Made by a program: the position numbers and the translations under genes
In this document: piece after piece, positions 1 to 8,377 of the stretch
Position numbering within the stretch: position 1 is the first letter of the stretch
How the letters are laid out: every line of letters starts with the position of its first letter
Assembly (NCBI GenBank): GCA_025363655.1
Contig: JANYDK010000011.1
Span: 160,018 to 224,017, forward strand
DNA length: 64,000 bases
Reading direction: 5' to 3'
Origin: Deltaproteobacteria bacterium
GTDB taxonomy: Bacteria; Myxococcota_A; Polyangia; Polyangiales; JADJMO01
Notes under the pieces: model-generated
Told to the model about the DNA's origin: nothing
Databases searched by the model: none
What the model saw: the letters and a program-made list of their open reading frames with translations, nothing else

Positions 1-682
1 GCGCCGGGTGCGAGCCGAGCCACGGACCGGCGGTGAGGACGAGTCGATCGGCCGTGAAGCGCGCGCCGTCGTCGAGCGTGACGACGACCCCGACTGCGTT
101 CGTCTCTACCGCCACGACCGTAGCCTTCGTTCGTACCTCTGCCCCGAGCGCCAGCGCGCGACGTAGGTGTGCGGAGGTCGCGGCCTCGACGCGAAGGTAA
201 CCGCCGTCGTCCTCGAAGACGCCGACGTCGCCACCTCGCGGCCGAAAGGCTGGAAATCGAGCTTGAATCTCTGCCTCGTCGAGACGTGCGTGGGGCAACT
301 GGTGGCGGGCGACGCTCTCCATCACCCCGCGAATCGCCGGATGATCGGGCGGGCCGAGGTTGAGACAACCGGTGAGGTGGAGGAGCGTCTCGCCCGCCTC
401 GGCCTCGAGCTCACGCCAGAGCACATAGGCTCGTTGCACCAGCGGCACGTAGCGGGGGTCCTCGAAATAAGCCTTGCGGATGATGCGCGTCTCGCCGGTG
501 GAGCTCCCGAAGACGCTCGGTACGACGTCTTGCTCGAGGCCGAGGACCGAGACGCCCCGCGCGGCGAGGTGACGTAGTGCAGCTGCACCCATGCCGCCGA
601 CGCCGAGCACGATGACGTCGTAATGGTCGTAATGGTCGCGACGATCGTAACGCGCACGTGACGGTGGGTCGGTCGAGAGCAT
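1..682 (-). CDS. Monomeric sarcosine oxidase / N-methyl-amino-acid oxidase family flavoprotein (partial, C-terminus beyond left edge)
   Basis: The minus strand reads open from an ATG at 682 through to the window edge, giving 227 residues. A dinucleotide-binding motif VIVLGVGGMGAAALRHLAARG lies near residues 23-43 (G-x-G-G-x-G), ending in an acidic residue (LEQD) that would bind the FAD ribose. It is followed by SSTGETRIIRKAYFEDPRYV, which closely matches the signature of monomeric sarcosine oxidase and N-methyltryptophan oxidase (SSHGETRIIR-type). The family oxidises N-methyl amino acids in the cytoplasm, releasing formaldehyde and hydrogen peroxide. The cysteine that covalently holds FAD lies in the missing C-terminal half, so the exact substrate class cannot be judged. 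It is divergent from the vWA lipoprotein at 766, with 83 bases between the starts. Confidence 0.8.
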   Translation of the reverse strand, partial: MLSTDPPSRARYDRRDHYDHYDVIVLGVGGMGAAALRHLAARGVSVLGLEQDVVPSVFGSSTGETRIIRKAYFEDPRYVPLVQRAYVLWRELEAEAGETLLHLTGCLNLGPPDHPAIRGVMESVARHQLPHARLDEAEIQARFPAFRPRGGDVGVFEDDGGYLRVEAATSAHLRRALALGAEVRTKATVVAVETNAVGVVVTLDDGARFTADRLVLTAGPWLGSHPA

Positions 683-765
683 GCCGCGCTCACCGTACGA
701 CGACGCGCAACTGCACGTTGTGCCTACATTGCGTGGTTGCACGCTTTGGTGCACCGTAATTGCCC

Positions 766-2142
766 ATGTTCCACAAGCGCGGTGCAACGCTCGTCTCGCT
801 GGTGGCCCTCACTTTGGGCGCTCCGTGCGCGATCGGCGCGATGGGTTGCGGCAGCACCGATTCCCACCCCGGAAACCTCGGCGACGATACCGGCGAAGGT
901 ACTGGAGACACCGGCGTCGGCGGGGACGACAGCACGGTTCCGTTCGACATCGGCAACGACGACACGGGGTCGGGCGACGGGACGGGCGGCGACGGCGGCG
1001 ACACGCACCCCAGCGGTGATGTGCTCTCCGACGTCAGCGCCGACACCACCTGCGCGACGACCGAGGTCGTTGCCGCCAAGCCACCCGTCGACGTCATCCT
1101 CGTCATCGATCAATCGGGCAGCATGTCCGACGACATCGCCAACGTGAAGGCGAACATCAACAAGCTCTCCGACTACTTGAAGGCGAGCGGGCTCGACTAC
1201 CAAGTCGTGATGATCGCCAAGGTCGGCACTGGCACCTTCGACATGTGCACGCCTCCCCCGCTCGGCGGCGTCGCCACGCTCTGCACCGACGCGACCAAGC
1301 CACTGCGCAACTCCAATCCTCCGGGTTACCGGACGAGCAACCAGACGATCGCGTCGACCAACGCGCTCTCTCTCCTCCTCAGCACCTACGACAGCGCGAC
1401 GATCGGCATCGGTTGGAAGGACGCGCTGAGGCCCGACGCGTTCAAGGCGATCATCCCCATCACCGACGACAACTCCGCGCTCGCCGCCGCCAGCTTCGAC
1501 ACCTCGCTGCTCGCGAAGGCGCCCGCGGGAATGTTCGGCACCGCGGCAGCACGAAAGTACGCGGCGTTTCCCATCATGGGCAGCTCGGCCTATCCGTCGG
1601 AGGCCAAGTGCGGCTCGACGATGGTCAACAACGGACCGACCTACGTCAGCTTGGTGAAGCTCACCGGCGGCAAGTGGTTCCCGCTCTGCTCGACGGATTT
1701 CGGACCGCTCTTCACCGACATCGCCAAGAGCATCGCCTCCAAGGTCGCCTGCGAGCTGACGGTGCCTCCGCCGCCGGCGGGTGAGGTCTTCGATCCGAGC
1801 AAGGTCAACGTCGTCTACTCACCGGCGAGTGGTGGCAGCGTTCCCATCGCCCGCGACGACAGCAAGCCGTGCGGCGCCGGCGCCAACGGTTGGCAATACT
1901 CGACCGACGGCAAGAAGATCTACCTCTGCGGCACGGCTTGCTCGGGGCTCAAGGCCGACCTCGGCGGGAAGGTCAGCGTGCAGTTCGGATGCGAGGGCAA
2001 GCCGCCGCCTCCTCCGCCCGATGCCGGTTCATGCACGCCGATCGGCGCGCCGTGCGGTGACGCCGACGTTTGCTGCGCGCCGCTCGTCTGCCTGCCGGGC
2101 CCGGACGGCTCGCCGATTTGCCGCGCCAAGCCGCCCTCGTGA
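766..2142 (+). CDS. von Willebrand factor A domain lipoprotein
   Basis: Predicted exported lipoprotein of 458 residues. An in-frame TTG lies at 760, but the ATG at 766 starts a clean signal peptide (MFHKRGATLVSLVALTLGAP) that ends in a lipobox-like GAMGC. A low-complexity Gly/Asp/Thr linker follows to about residue 95. The vWA domain starts at VDVILVIDQSGSMSDD, which carries the metal-ion-dependent adhesion motif D-x-S-x-S. After it comes a C-terminal beta-rich stretch ending in VSVQFGC, shared with the lipoprotein at 54524-55657, and then a short Cys-rich tail with several CC/CxxC-like pairs. Such proteins are usually surface adhesion or scaffold modules. Ligand and partners are unknown. The stop codon overlaps the left copy of a tRNA-like repeat. 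Confidence 0.85.
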   Translation: MFHKRGATLVSLVALTLGAPCAIGAMGCGSTDSHPGNLGDDTGEGTGDTGVGGDDSTVPFDIGNDDTGSGDGTGGDGGDTHPSGDVLSDVSADTTCATTEVVAAKPPVDVILVIDQSGSMSDDIANVKANINKLSDYLKASGLDYQVVMIAKVGTGTFDMCTPPPLGGVATLCTDATKPLRNSNPPGYRTSNQTIASTNALSLLLSTYDSATIGIGWKDALRPDAFKAIIPITDDNSALAAASFDTSLLAKAPAGMFGTAAARKYAAFPIMGSSAYPSEAKCGSTMVNNGPTYVSLVKLTGGKWFPLCSTDFGPLFTDIAKSIASKVACELTVPPPPAGEVFDPSKVNVVYSPASGGSVPIARDDSKPCGAGANGWQYSTDGKKIYLCGTACSGLKADLGGKVSVQFGCEGKPPPPPPDAGSCTPIGAPCGDADVCCAPLVCLPGPDGSPICRAKPPS

Positions 2143-2181
2143 GGATTCGAACCTGGATACCGGTCCGCTACGGGTCACGAG
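2136..2181. repeat. Inverted repeat of 7 bp with a 32-base loop spanning a stop codon
   Basis: CTCGTGA at 2136-2142 pairs perfectly with TCACGAG at 2175-2181. The left arm contains the stop codon of the vWA lipoprotein and the right arm contains the stop of the minus-strand ORF 2175-2483. No T-run follows on either strand, so it is not a typical intrinsic terminator. The loop contains the tRNA T-arm-like sequence described separately. Confidence 0.45.
2142..2163. repeat. Partial copy of the tRNA-Gln T-arm region (left direct repeat, candidate att remnant)
   Basis: Bases 2142-2163 match 2797-2818, inside the tRNA-Gln gene, at 20 of 22 positions and in the same orientation, beginning with AGGATTCGAACCT. 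The two mismatches are at 2155 and 2160. Read on the minus strand the core is the T-loop motif GGTTCGAATCC, but the flanking T-stem would contain two mismatches and no acceptor or anticodon arm can be built, so this is not a working tRNA. A direct repeat of a tRNA 3' portion on the 3' side of that tRNA is what tRNA-targeting integrases leave behind. No integrase gene is present here, so this is only a remnant hypothesis. Confidence 0.4.
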
Positions 2182-2483
2182 ACGACGCAACAACCACTCC
2201 CTTGCTGCAACGAGCTCCGGAACCGCCGGAGATCGTCGGTCAGCAGCATCCCACACATGTCAGGCGCGACGTCGACGACGTAGTCGTAAAGAGACCGTCG
2301 TCCGATGCCGGTCTCGAGGGAAATGCCCTGCATGACGCGGGCGTGCGCTCCCCCGCGGAATCCGCGCAGCGTGTTCAGGCACCGCACGACGGCGAGCACG
2401 TCTGCGGGCGCATCGACCATGAACCCAGTGTCGACACCGTTCAACGTGTCGATGGCAGAAATGAGATCGCTGCGGGCTGACAT
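2175..2483 (-). CDS. Small hypothetical protein between tRNA-like repeats
   Basis: A 102-residue reading frame starts with ATG at 2483. AGGTG sits only two to three bases upstream, closer than a usual ribosome binding site. The product has a balanced composition with features such as SDLISAIDTLNGVDTGFMV and RRSLYDYVVDVAPDM, unlike the Arg/Ala-rich shadows typical of this GC-rich DNA. I do not recognise a family. It lies wholly between the two copies of the tRNA-Gln T-arm sequence and could be the last gene of a decayed integrated element. It could also be a chance frame. Confidence 0.4.
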   Translation of the reverse strand: MSARSDLISAIDTLNGVDTGFMVDAPADVLAVVRCLNTLRGFRGGAHARVMQGISLETGIGRRSLYDYVVDVAPDMCGMLLTDDLRRFRSSLQQGSGCCVVS

Positions 2484-2783
2484 GTCACCTACCGAAGTGG
2501 TTGTTGATGATCGTTCGTGACGGTGACAGCGTCGGAAGTGCGCCGGTCACCGCGAGCGCGTCGCGAAGCTCCAGCGTCGTCGTCGACTTCGACGTCTCGA
2601 TGCATTGCCGATAGCACGTCCATTTTCAGGTCATGACTGGGAGGGGCAAGGACTTGCGCAAGGTCAGCAACTGCGGAGCAGGGACAGCCAGCCGCTCTGC
2701 ATTCGGGCCGACGTCCCTCTGCTTCTAGGCGCCGCTGACGTCTGCGATTGAGACAGCGCCTACTCACCCGATCGCGCAACCCC
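2484..2783. other. About 300-base stretch with no convincing gene
   Basis: Neither strand shows a frame with normal protein composition. A plus-strand frame from an ATG near 2506 gives about 35 residues before a stop, and a frame on the minus strand is Arg-rich and runs into the tRNA. No hairpin plus T-run or clear promoter was seen. Together with 2142-2483 it forms the interval bounded by the tRNA-like direct repeats. Confidence 0.5.
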
Positions 2784-2857
2784 TGGTTCCGGTGCAAGGA
2801 TTCGAACCTCGATAGCGGGAATCAAAATCCCGCGTCCTGCCTTTAGACGACACCGGA
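2784..2857 (-). tRNA. tRNA-Gln (anticodon TTG), CCA encoded
   Basis: Read on the minus strand from 2857, the 7-bp acceptor stem TCCGGTG pairs with CACCGGA, followed by discriminator A and an encoded CCA (ending at 2784). The anticodon stem GCGGGA/TCCCGC encloses the loop TTTTGAT, which places anticodon TTG and therefore glutamine. The T-arm CGAGG-TTCGAAT-CCTTG is intact. The 22 bases at 2797-2818 recur, with two mismatches, at 2142-2163. Confidence 0.95.
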
Positions 2858-3048
2858 AAGACCGGGGGTATTTAGCACAAATTCTCGACAACGGAACCCC
2901 TCCTGCGCGAGAGGGACGCTGGCGCGAGAAGCGCGCGAGAAGCGGGTATTTCCACGACGGGGGGGCGAGTCCGTTATCCTCGGCGGTGCGACACGGAGTC
3001 CCTCTCCGTTTGAATGATGGGTTCTTCGTCCCGTCTCTCGCCTCGCCC

Positions 3049-4305
3049 ATGCCCCTTCCTTCCTCCGGCAGCACCATCCGTACGGCGAATGGCGAGTCGT
3101 TCGTCATCGGGAAGGTGCTCGGTACGGGCGGCATGGGCACCGTCGTCGCCGCCAAACACGCGCAGAGCGGGCGCGACATGGCGCTCAAGTTCCTCCACGA
3201 CGAGCTCCTCAATCACCCGACGATTCCGCAGCGATTCGCGCGCGAGGTGGAGCTGGCGACGTCGCTTTCGACGGCGCACGTCGCGCGCACCTTCGGCGTC
3301 GAGCGAGGGGCCGACGGCACCACGTTCATGATCATGGAGCTCCTCGACGGGCGTGATCTGAACACCTTGCTCCGCGGCGAAGGAAAGCTCGCGCCGGCGC
3401 GGGCGACGGCGATCATCTCGCAGGCCTGCGAGGCGCTCGAAGAGGCGCATGCGCGCGGCATCGTCCATCGCGACGTGAAGCCGGAGAACCTCTTCATCAG
3501 CCGCGCGCAAGACGGCAGCGACTGGGTGAAGGTGCTCGACTTCGGCATCAGCAAGGTGATGGAAGCGACGCCGGCCTCGGGAGCGGGACAGCCAGCGAGG
3601 CCGAAGCTGACGCGCGTCGGCACCACCGTCGGGACGCCCGAATACATGGCTCCCGAGCAGCTCCGCGGCGCGGCCGATCTCGATGCCAGCGCCGACGTCT
3701 ACGCGCTCGGGGTCGTGCTCTACGAGGCGCTCTCGGGACAGCGGCCCTATCAATCGAAAGAGTACGCCGAGCTCGTGCGTCGGATCTGCGCCGGTGAGCA
3801 CACGCCGCTCGGCAAGCTGCGCCCCGAGGTGCCGCCGCCGCTCGCCGAGGTGTGTGCGCGCGCGATGTCGAAAGATCGCAAGGCGCGCATCCAAACGGCT
3901 CGTCAGCTTCGCGAGCATCTCTCGCAATTCGCGTCGAACAGTCGGCGCGCCGAGTGGACCGTGGTGATGGAGCCGCCGGTGTCGGTTCGGTCGGCGCCGG
4001 TGGCGCAGCCTGCCGGTCCGGCGCAACCTCCGCCCGCGGCCGGCGCACTTCCGGCAGCAGCAGCGGCGGCAGCAGCGGCGCCCCCACCCGCGCGTCCACC
4101 GGTGATCGCACCGTCGATTCCTGCCAACACGACGAACTCGCCGGGCTCACGCATGGGCACGCAGAGCGAGACGTTCGCCGATCACGACGGACACGGCGCC
4201 AGCGGCGGCGGTCGTGGATGGGTGGTGGCGGTCGTCGTCATCGTCGTCCTCATGCTCGGCGCCGGCGCGGTCGTCCTCTTCGCGCCGCAGCTCGTCGGGC
4301 TCTGA
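3049..4305 (+). CDS. Serine/threonine protein kinase, membrane-anchored (Pkn type)
   Basis: 418-residue Hanks-type kinase. The catalytic domain covers about residues 18-280: glycine loop LGTGGMGTVV, catalytic lysine in MALKFL, catalytic loop IVHRDVKPENLF, magnesium loop KVLDFGISK and VGTPEYMAPEQL in the activation segment. A Pro/Ala-rich linker follows, then a C-terminal membrane helix (WVVAVVVIVVLMLGAGAVVL) with almost nothing beyond it. The kinase is therefore probably cytoplasmic and tail-anchored, with no external sensor domain. A GTG at 2986 would add 21 residues that resemble no known extension, so the ATG at 3049 was preferred, although neither start has a good ribosome binding site. 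The substrate is unknown. Confidence 0.9.
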   Translation: MPLPSSGSTIRTANGESFVIGKVLGTGGMGTVVAAKHAQSGRDMALKFLHDELLNHPTIPQRFAREVELATSLSTAHVARTFGVERGADGTTFMIMELLDGRDLNTLLRGEGKLAPARATAIISQACEALEEAHARGIVHRDVKPENLFISRAQDGSDWVKVLDFGISKVMEATPASGAGQPARPKLTRVGTTVGTPEYMAPEQLRGAADLDASADVYALGVVLYEALSGQRPYQSKEYAELVRRICAGEHTPLGKLRPEVPPPLAEVCARAMSKDRKARIQTARQLREHLSQFASNSRRAEWTVVMEPPVSVRSAPVAQPAGPAQPPPAAGALPAAAAAAAAAPPPARPPVIAPSIPANTTNSPGSRMGTQSETFADHDGHGASGGGRGWVVAVVVIVVLMLGAGAVVLFAPQLVGL

Positions 4306-4486
4306 GCCCTCCTCCCGAGGCGTGCTCGACACCCCGGAAAAACTGCCTCATCGTCCGTTCTCGCCGGTACGCGTCGTCGGCGCTCGGGTGGACTAAGGTC
4401 GCACCTCGCGAGCGTTCTCGGTGCACACTGGGCGAACGCTGAAACGCGACGAATCGCACGCGAAACCCCGCCCGTGAAGTTGGCCG

Positions 4487-5740
4487 ATGTCCCGCACTCC
4501 TGCTAGCCGACGAACCATGAGCGCTCACAAGGCAGCCGCTGCGGCGGTCGATCCGGCCAAGGGCTCGCCGCTGCGCGTGCTCCGTCCGCGTCGCGCTGCC
4601 CCGGATCATGCCGTGCGACCGACCCGAGCCGAAGTCGACCTCTCCGCGTTGCGGCACAACCTCAACGCAGTTCGAAAAGCCGCCGGCAGCGCTCGCGTCT
4701 TCGCGGTGCTCAAGGCCGACGGCTACGGGCACGGTGCACCCGCGGTGGCTCGCACGCTCGAGCGCGCTGGCGCCCACGGCTTCGCGGTCGCGCTCCTCGA
4801 AGAAGCGATCGAGCTCCGTGACGCTGGCCTGCGCGCTCCCATCCTCGTCATGGGCGGCTACTACGGCCAGGCCTACGACGAGCTGCTGGCACACGAGCTG
4901 GTCCCCGTCGTCTACGACGCGTCGCACTTCGAAGGCCTCTCGCGCGCGCTCCGATCACGCGACAGCGACGAGCCGGCGAAGGTGCACGTGAAGATCGACA
5001 CCGGGATGTCGCGCCTCGGCGTGCGTCTGGAAGAGCTCCCTGCCCTGCTCGAAATCGCCAAGAATTTTCCGCAAATCGTCATCGATGGGGTGATGACCCA
5101 CCTCGCCAATGCCGACGTCGAAGGCGACGACGCCGCAGCCTCGGTCGATGAGCAGTTGGCGCTCTTCGCACGCGGCGTCGCCGACGTTCGTCGTCATGGC
5201 GCGACGCCGCGCTTCGTTCATGCCGCCAACAGCGCGGCTTTGGTCCGCACCGAAGGCGCGAAGCTCGACGCGGTCCGCCCCGGCATCGCGCTCTTCGGTC
5301 ACGATCCGCTCGGGACCCTCGGCCTTCGTTCGACGTTGCGTGTTCGATCCGAGGTCGTCGCCTTGCGCACGGTGCCGGTCGGTACACCCGTCGGCTACGG
5401 CTCGACCTGGCGCGCGCCGCGCGAGTCGGTGATCGCGACGGTGCCAGTCGGGTACGCCGACGGGCTCTCGCGCTCGCTCTCCAACGTCGGGCAGGTGCTC
5501 ATCCGCGGCAAACGCGCGCCGATCGTCGGCTCGATTTCGATGGACCTCTCGACCATCGACGTGACCGACGTGCCTGGCGTGAAGCTGCGTGACGAAGTGG
5601 TGACGCTCGGTGAGCAACGCGGCCCGCTCGGCAGCGACGTGCTCTCCCTCGGCGAGGTGGCGAAGACCGCCGGTCTCATCACCTGGGACGTCTTGACGTC
5701 GATCTCGCGACGCGTGCCCCGCTTCTACCGCGAGCCCTGA
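4487..5740 (+). CDS. alr: Alanine racemase
   Basis: PLP enzyme that interconverts L- and D-alanine, supplying D-alanine for peptidoglycan in the cytoplasm. The PLP-binding lysine lies in VFAVLKADGYGHG (about K76). The second catalytic base, tyrosine, is in the TPVGYGSTW segment, and VPVGYADGLSRSLSN and GSISMDLSTIDVTD match conserved parts of the C-terminal beta domain. At 417 residues it is about 40 longer than usual because of an Ala/Arg-rich N-terminus. The ATG at 4517 (residue 11) is an alternative start. Its 3' end overlaps the convergent MYXO-CTERM gene by 62 bases. Confidence 0.93.
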   Translation: MSRTPASRRTMSAHKAAAAAVDPAKGSPLRVLRPRRAAPDHAVRPTRAEVDLSALRHNLNAVRKAAGSARVFAVLKADGYGHGAPAVARTLERAGAHGFAVALLEEAIELRDAGLRAPILVMGGYYGQAYDELLAHELVPVVYDASHFEGLSRALRSRDSDEPAKVHVKIDTGMSRLGVRLEELPALLEIAKNFPQIVIDGVMTHLANADVEGDDAAASVDEQLALFARGVADVRRHGATPRFVHAANSAALVRTEGAKLDAVRPGIALFGHDPLGTLGLRSTLRVRSEVVALRTVPVGTPVGYGSTWRAPRESVIATVPVGYADGLSRSLSNVGQVLIRGKRAPIVGSISMDLSTIDVTDVPGVKLRDEVVTLGEQRGPLGSDVLSLGEVAKTAGLITWDVLTSISRRVPRFYREP

Positions 5741-7196
5741 GCGCGAAGACGAGCGCGAGCGCCGCGCCCGACAGCGACCACGTCGTCGCCTTCGCCGAGG
5801 TGGCGGAGCTCTCGACGCGACAGCCGCAGCCGCCCGATTGACTGACCGCGGGCTCGTCGGCGCCGAGGGGACCGGCGTCGGGAGCGCCTGCCGCCGCTTG
5901 TCCATGCAAGTGCACGAGCTGCTTCGGCGAGAGCGGATCGTTCGACGTGATGACGATGGTGGTGTCGATGAGGCCCGGCGCGTCTGGGTTGATCTCGGCA
6001 TGGATGGCGTCGGAGAGGCCGGGCTCGATCGCCATGTGCGGCGTCGTCACCGTCGCGACCTTGGTCGGATCGTCGGCGTCGAAGACGACCTTCGCCTCCC
6101 CGAGATCGAACACCGCCAGCGTCAGCGCGGTGGCGCGACCGACGGGAATGGTGCCGAGATCGACGTCGGTCGGCTTCACCTCGAGGCGCGGCAACGGCAC
6201 GTGCGCGGCGACGTCGTCGAAGGTCCAATCGCTGGTCGACGTCGGCAACGGCACCGGGATGTCGGCGATCGGAAGATCGAATTTCTTGCCGAGGATCTCG
6301 AAGTAGAAGCCCGGGATGAGGTGAATCTTGACGCCGTGGCTGACCTCGCCATGGATCGTGAAGATGGTGTCGATCGACGGCGCGGGCGCGATGAGCATGC
6401 GCGTCGAGGCGAAGGTGCTGGTGACGTCCGAGACGCTGCCCTTGGCCACCAGCTCGTCGAAGCCGATCTTCAGCGTGTCGTACGTGGCGCTGAACTCGGC
6501 GGCGCCATCGAGATCGAATCCGCCTGAAATTCCAGGGATGGGGATGATCTTGTCGGTGAGCGAGACCTTGTAGAGCGTGATCGTTCCGGTCTCTCCCTTG
6601 ACGGTGGGAGGGCTGCCCTTGTCCTTCCACGCGAAAGGATCGAACGTCGTCGACTGGATGACGCTGAGATCGACGCCGGGGATGCCCGGGAGATCTCCCG
6701 TCCAGCCGTAGTCTTTCCCGGCGACCGTGACGCTGAATCGTCCTTGGGCCTTGAGCTCGAAGCCGTCGTCGATGGCGAGGACGCCGGTGCCGGCCTTCGG
6801 CTTCGGGGTCAGCGTCAGCGGCTCGGGCCACGTGGCGTCGAGGGAGCCCGACAGTTCGACCCGCGTGCGGCCGTGGAGGAAGGCGACGAAGCGCACTTGC
6901 ACCGGCGATCCGGCGGGCATCCATCCGGTGTCGAAGTTGAAGTCGATGTTGATTTTCTCGGTCTTCGCCACCGTGAAGTCGGCGCGCTCGCAGCGGGCCT
7001 TGGGGTCTTCGGGGCAGACCGATGCTTTGATCTTCGGCGTCGGAACGGCGGGTGCGCCATCGGGTGCCGCGTCGCCGGCGTCCCCGGTATCGAGCCCCGC
7101 ATCGGCGCGCGCGTCTCCTGAAAAGAGCGCGACGAGTGCGACGAGCGAAGCCGACGAGATGGGCGACGCGAGACCGAAGCGAAGAGGTAGCACCAC
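5679..7196 (-). CDS. Exported MYXO-CTERM-type protein with an Ig-like anchor domain
   Basis: About 505 residues. Upstream in-frame codons exist, including an ATG at 7262, but that start would overlap the divergent gene. A GTG at 7196 gives a direct signal peptide (LRFGLASPISSASLVALVAL, cleavage near GDARA-DA). The middle is beta-rich with no clear homology. Around residues 365-460 a segment with DVDLGTIPVGRATALTLAVF, and TTIVITSNDP further on, matches the ASH/choice-of-anchor-D Ig-like pattern. The C-terminus SGGCGCRV, then a hydrophobic helix, then an Arg-rich tail follows the MYXO-CTERM sorting signal, although the basic tail is longer than usual. It is likely surface-anchored. The function is unknown. 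Confidence 0.75.
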   Translation of the reverse strand: MVLPLRFGLASPISSASLVALVALFSGDARADAGLDTGDAGDAAPDGAPAVPTPKIKASVCPEDPKARCERADFTVAKTEKINIDFNFDTGWMPAGSPVQVRFVAFLHGRTRVELSGSLDATWPEPLTLTPKPKAGTGVLAIDDGFELKAQGRFSVTVAGKDYGWTGDLPGIPGVDLSVIQSTTFDPFAWKDKGSPPTVKGETGTITLYKVSLTDKIIPIPGISGGFDLDGAAEFSATYDTLKIGFDELVAKGSVSDVTSTFASTRMLIAPAPSIDTIFTIHGEVSHGVKIHLIPGFYFEILGKKFDLPIADIPVPLPTSTSDWTFDDVAAHVPLPRLEVKPTDVDLGTIPVGRATALTLAVFDLGEAKVVFDADDPTKVATVTTPHMAIEPGLSDAIHAEINPDAPGLIDTTIVITSNDPLSPKQLVHLHGQAAAGAPDAGPLGADEPAVSQSGGCGCRVESSATSAKATTWSLSGAALALVFALRARGRSGARVARSTSRRPR

Positions 7197-7260
7197 ACCG
7201 AAGAGGTTAACGCGCTTCGCCTCTTTCCGCGACGTCGTCACGGCGGTAACTGCGAAACCC

Positions 7261-8367
7261 ATGTCTGCCGCCCCGCACTTGCTCGATGCGCTCGACGACG
7301 ATGCCGAGGGCTGGAACCTCACCCGCTTCGACCCTCGCGCGCTCGATCCGAAGAAAGGGCACCTCGAGAGCACCTTTCTCAAGCTCAACGATCCGTCGTC
7401 GCCGCGCGCGTTGTGGGTGAAGCTGACGGTCTTCGCGCCGACCGCGCGCACCAGCGGCGGGCCTGCCTACGAACGTGGACGCACCGTCGCCGAGACGTGG
7501 GCGATCGCCTTCGATCGCGTGGGGAGCGACGCCAGCGGCTCGACGCACGTGGCCGTGAAACAGACGGTGCCGGTCGAAGAAGCGAAGCTCTCGCCGGGTC
7601 GGCCCTTCGCGCTCGAGGTCGCCGGCGTGCGCTTCGATGGCAAGCGCCTCGAAGGCGAGGTCGTCCATGGCGACGCCACCATCCGTTTCAAGCTCGTGCT
7701 CACGCCGCGCGACGAGACGCCGTTCGTCCCCTTCCCCCACGCGAGCCTCTATCGCGGGCCGTTTCCCAAATCGAAGCTCGTCTCGCCGATCGTCGACGCG
7801 CTCGCCGATGGTGAGGTCGAGGTGCTGACGCCGAACTCCGTGCGCACGTGGCGCGTCGAGAAGTGGCCGGCGATGCAAGGTCACAACTGGGGCACGCGGC
7901 ACGCCGACACGTACGCGTGGGCGCATTGCAACTCGTGGAACGAACCGGAAGGACGCGACGTCGTCTTCGAAGGTTTCTCTGCCAAGGTCCGGCTCGGAAA
8001 GGCGATGAGGACGCCGCTCGTGACCGTCGTCGCCGTGCGCTATCGCGGCGTTCGCTACGAAGCGCGCGCCATTGGAGAGCTACTGCGTGGTCGCGGCGGC
8101 ATCGACAATTTGCGCCGTTGGACCTTCGCCGCGCGTCAGGCCGGCGCCAACATCGAAGGCTCGTTCGTCCTCCGTGACGAGGACATCGTCGGCCTCTACT
8201 ACCCGAACCCCGACGGCGAGATGACCTACTGCCTCAACTCCAAGCTCGCGCGCGCGACGCTCCGGTTCGCGCCCCACGATCGCGCGCCGCTGCTTTTGAC
8301 GAGCGACGCGGCAGCGCTCGAGATTGGCACCCACGACGCGGCCCACGGCGCGCGCATGTACGTCTGA
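7261..8367 (+). CDS. Conserved hypothetical protein, possibly lipocalin-like (CrtC/tocopherol cyclase-type)
   Basis: 368-residue soluble protein with no signal peptide. It starts at the ATG at 7261, which opens MSAAPHLLDALDDDAEGWNL. It is rich in alternating hydrophobic strands and contains the motif MQGHNWGTRHADTYAWAHC near residue 205-225. A similar NWG...H...W pattern occurs in two-lipocalin proteins such as hydroxyneurosporene hydratase and tocopherol cyclase. That resemblance is from memory of motif shape only, so the family is tentative. The upstream reading frame is antisense to the neighbouring MYXO-CTERM gene and is not part of the protein. Its stop codon lies inside a 14-bp palindrome shared with the convergent cytochrome b gene. 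Confidence 0.7.
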   Translation: MSAAPHLLDALDDDAEGWNLTRFDPRALDPKKGHLESTFLKLNDPSSPRALWVKLTVFAPTARTSGGPAYERGRTVAETWAIAFDRVGSDASGSTHVAVKQTVPVEEAKLSPGRPFALEVAGVRFDGKRLEGEVVHGDATIRFKLVLTPRDETPFVPFPHASLYRGPFPKSKLVSPIVDALADGEVEVLTPNSVRTWRVEKWPAMQGHNWGTRHADTYAWAHCNSWNEPEGRDVVFEGFSAKVRLGKAMRTPLVTVVAVRYRGVRYEARAIGELLRGRGGIDNLRRWTFAARQAGANIEGSFVLRDEDIVGLYYPNPDGEMTYCLNSKLARATLRFAPHDRAPLLLTSDAAALEIGTHDAAHGARMYV

Positions 8368-8377
8368 CGCGCGTCAG
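8364..8377. repeat. 14-bp perfect palindrome containing both convergent stop codons
   Basis: CTGACGCGCGTCAG reads identically on both strands. It contains the TGA of the plus-strand gene ending at 8367 and, on the other strand, the TGA of the cytochrome b gene ending at 8374. No T-run accompanies it. It could be a weak bidirectional hairpin or chance in CG-rich DNA. Confidence 0.4.

Noticed and set aside
2142..2215. A second tRNA on the minus strand near 2142-2215
   Set aside because: Only the T-loop is conserved; the T-stem has two mismatches and no acceptor or anticodon arm pairs.
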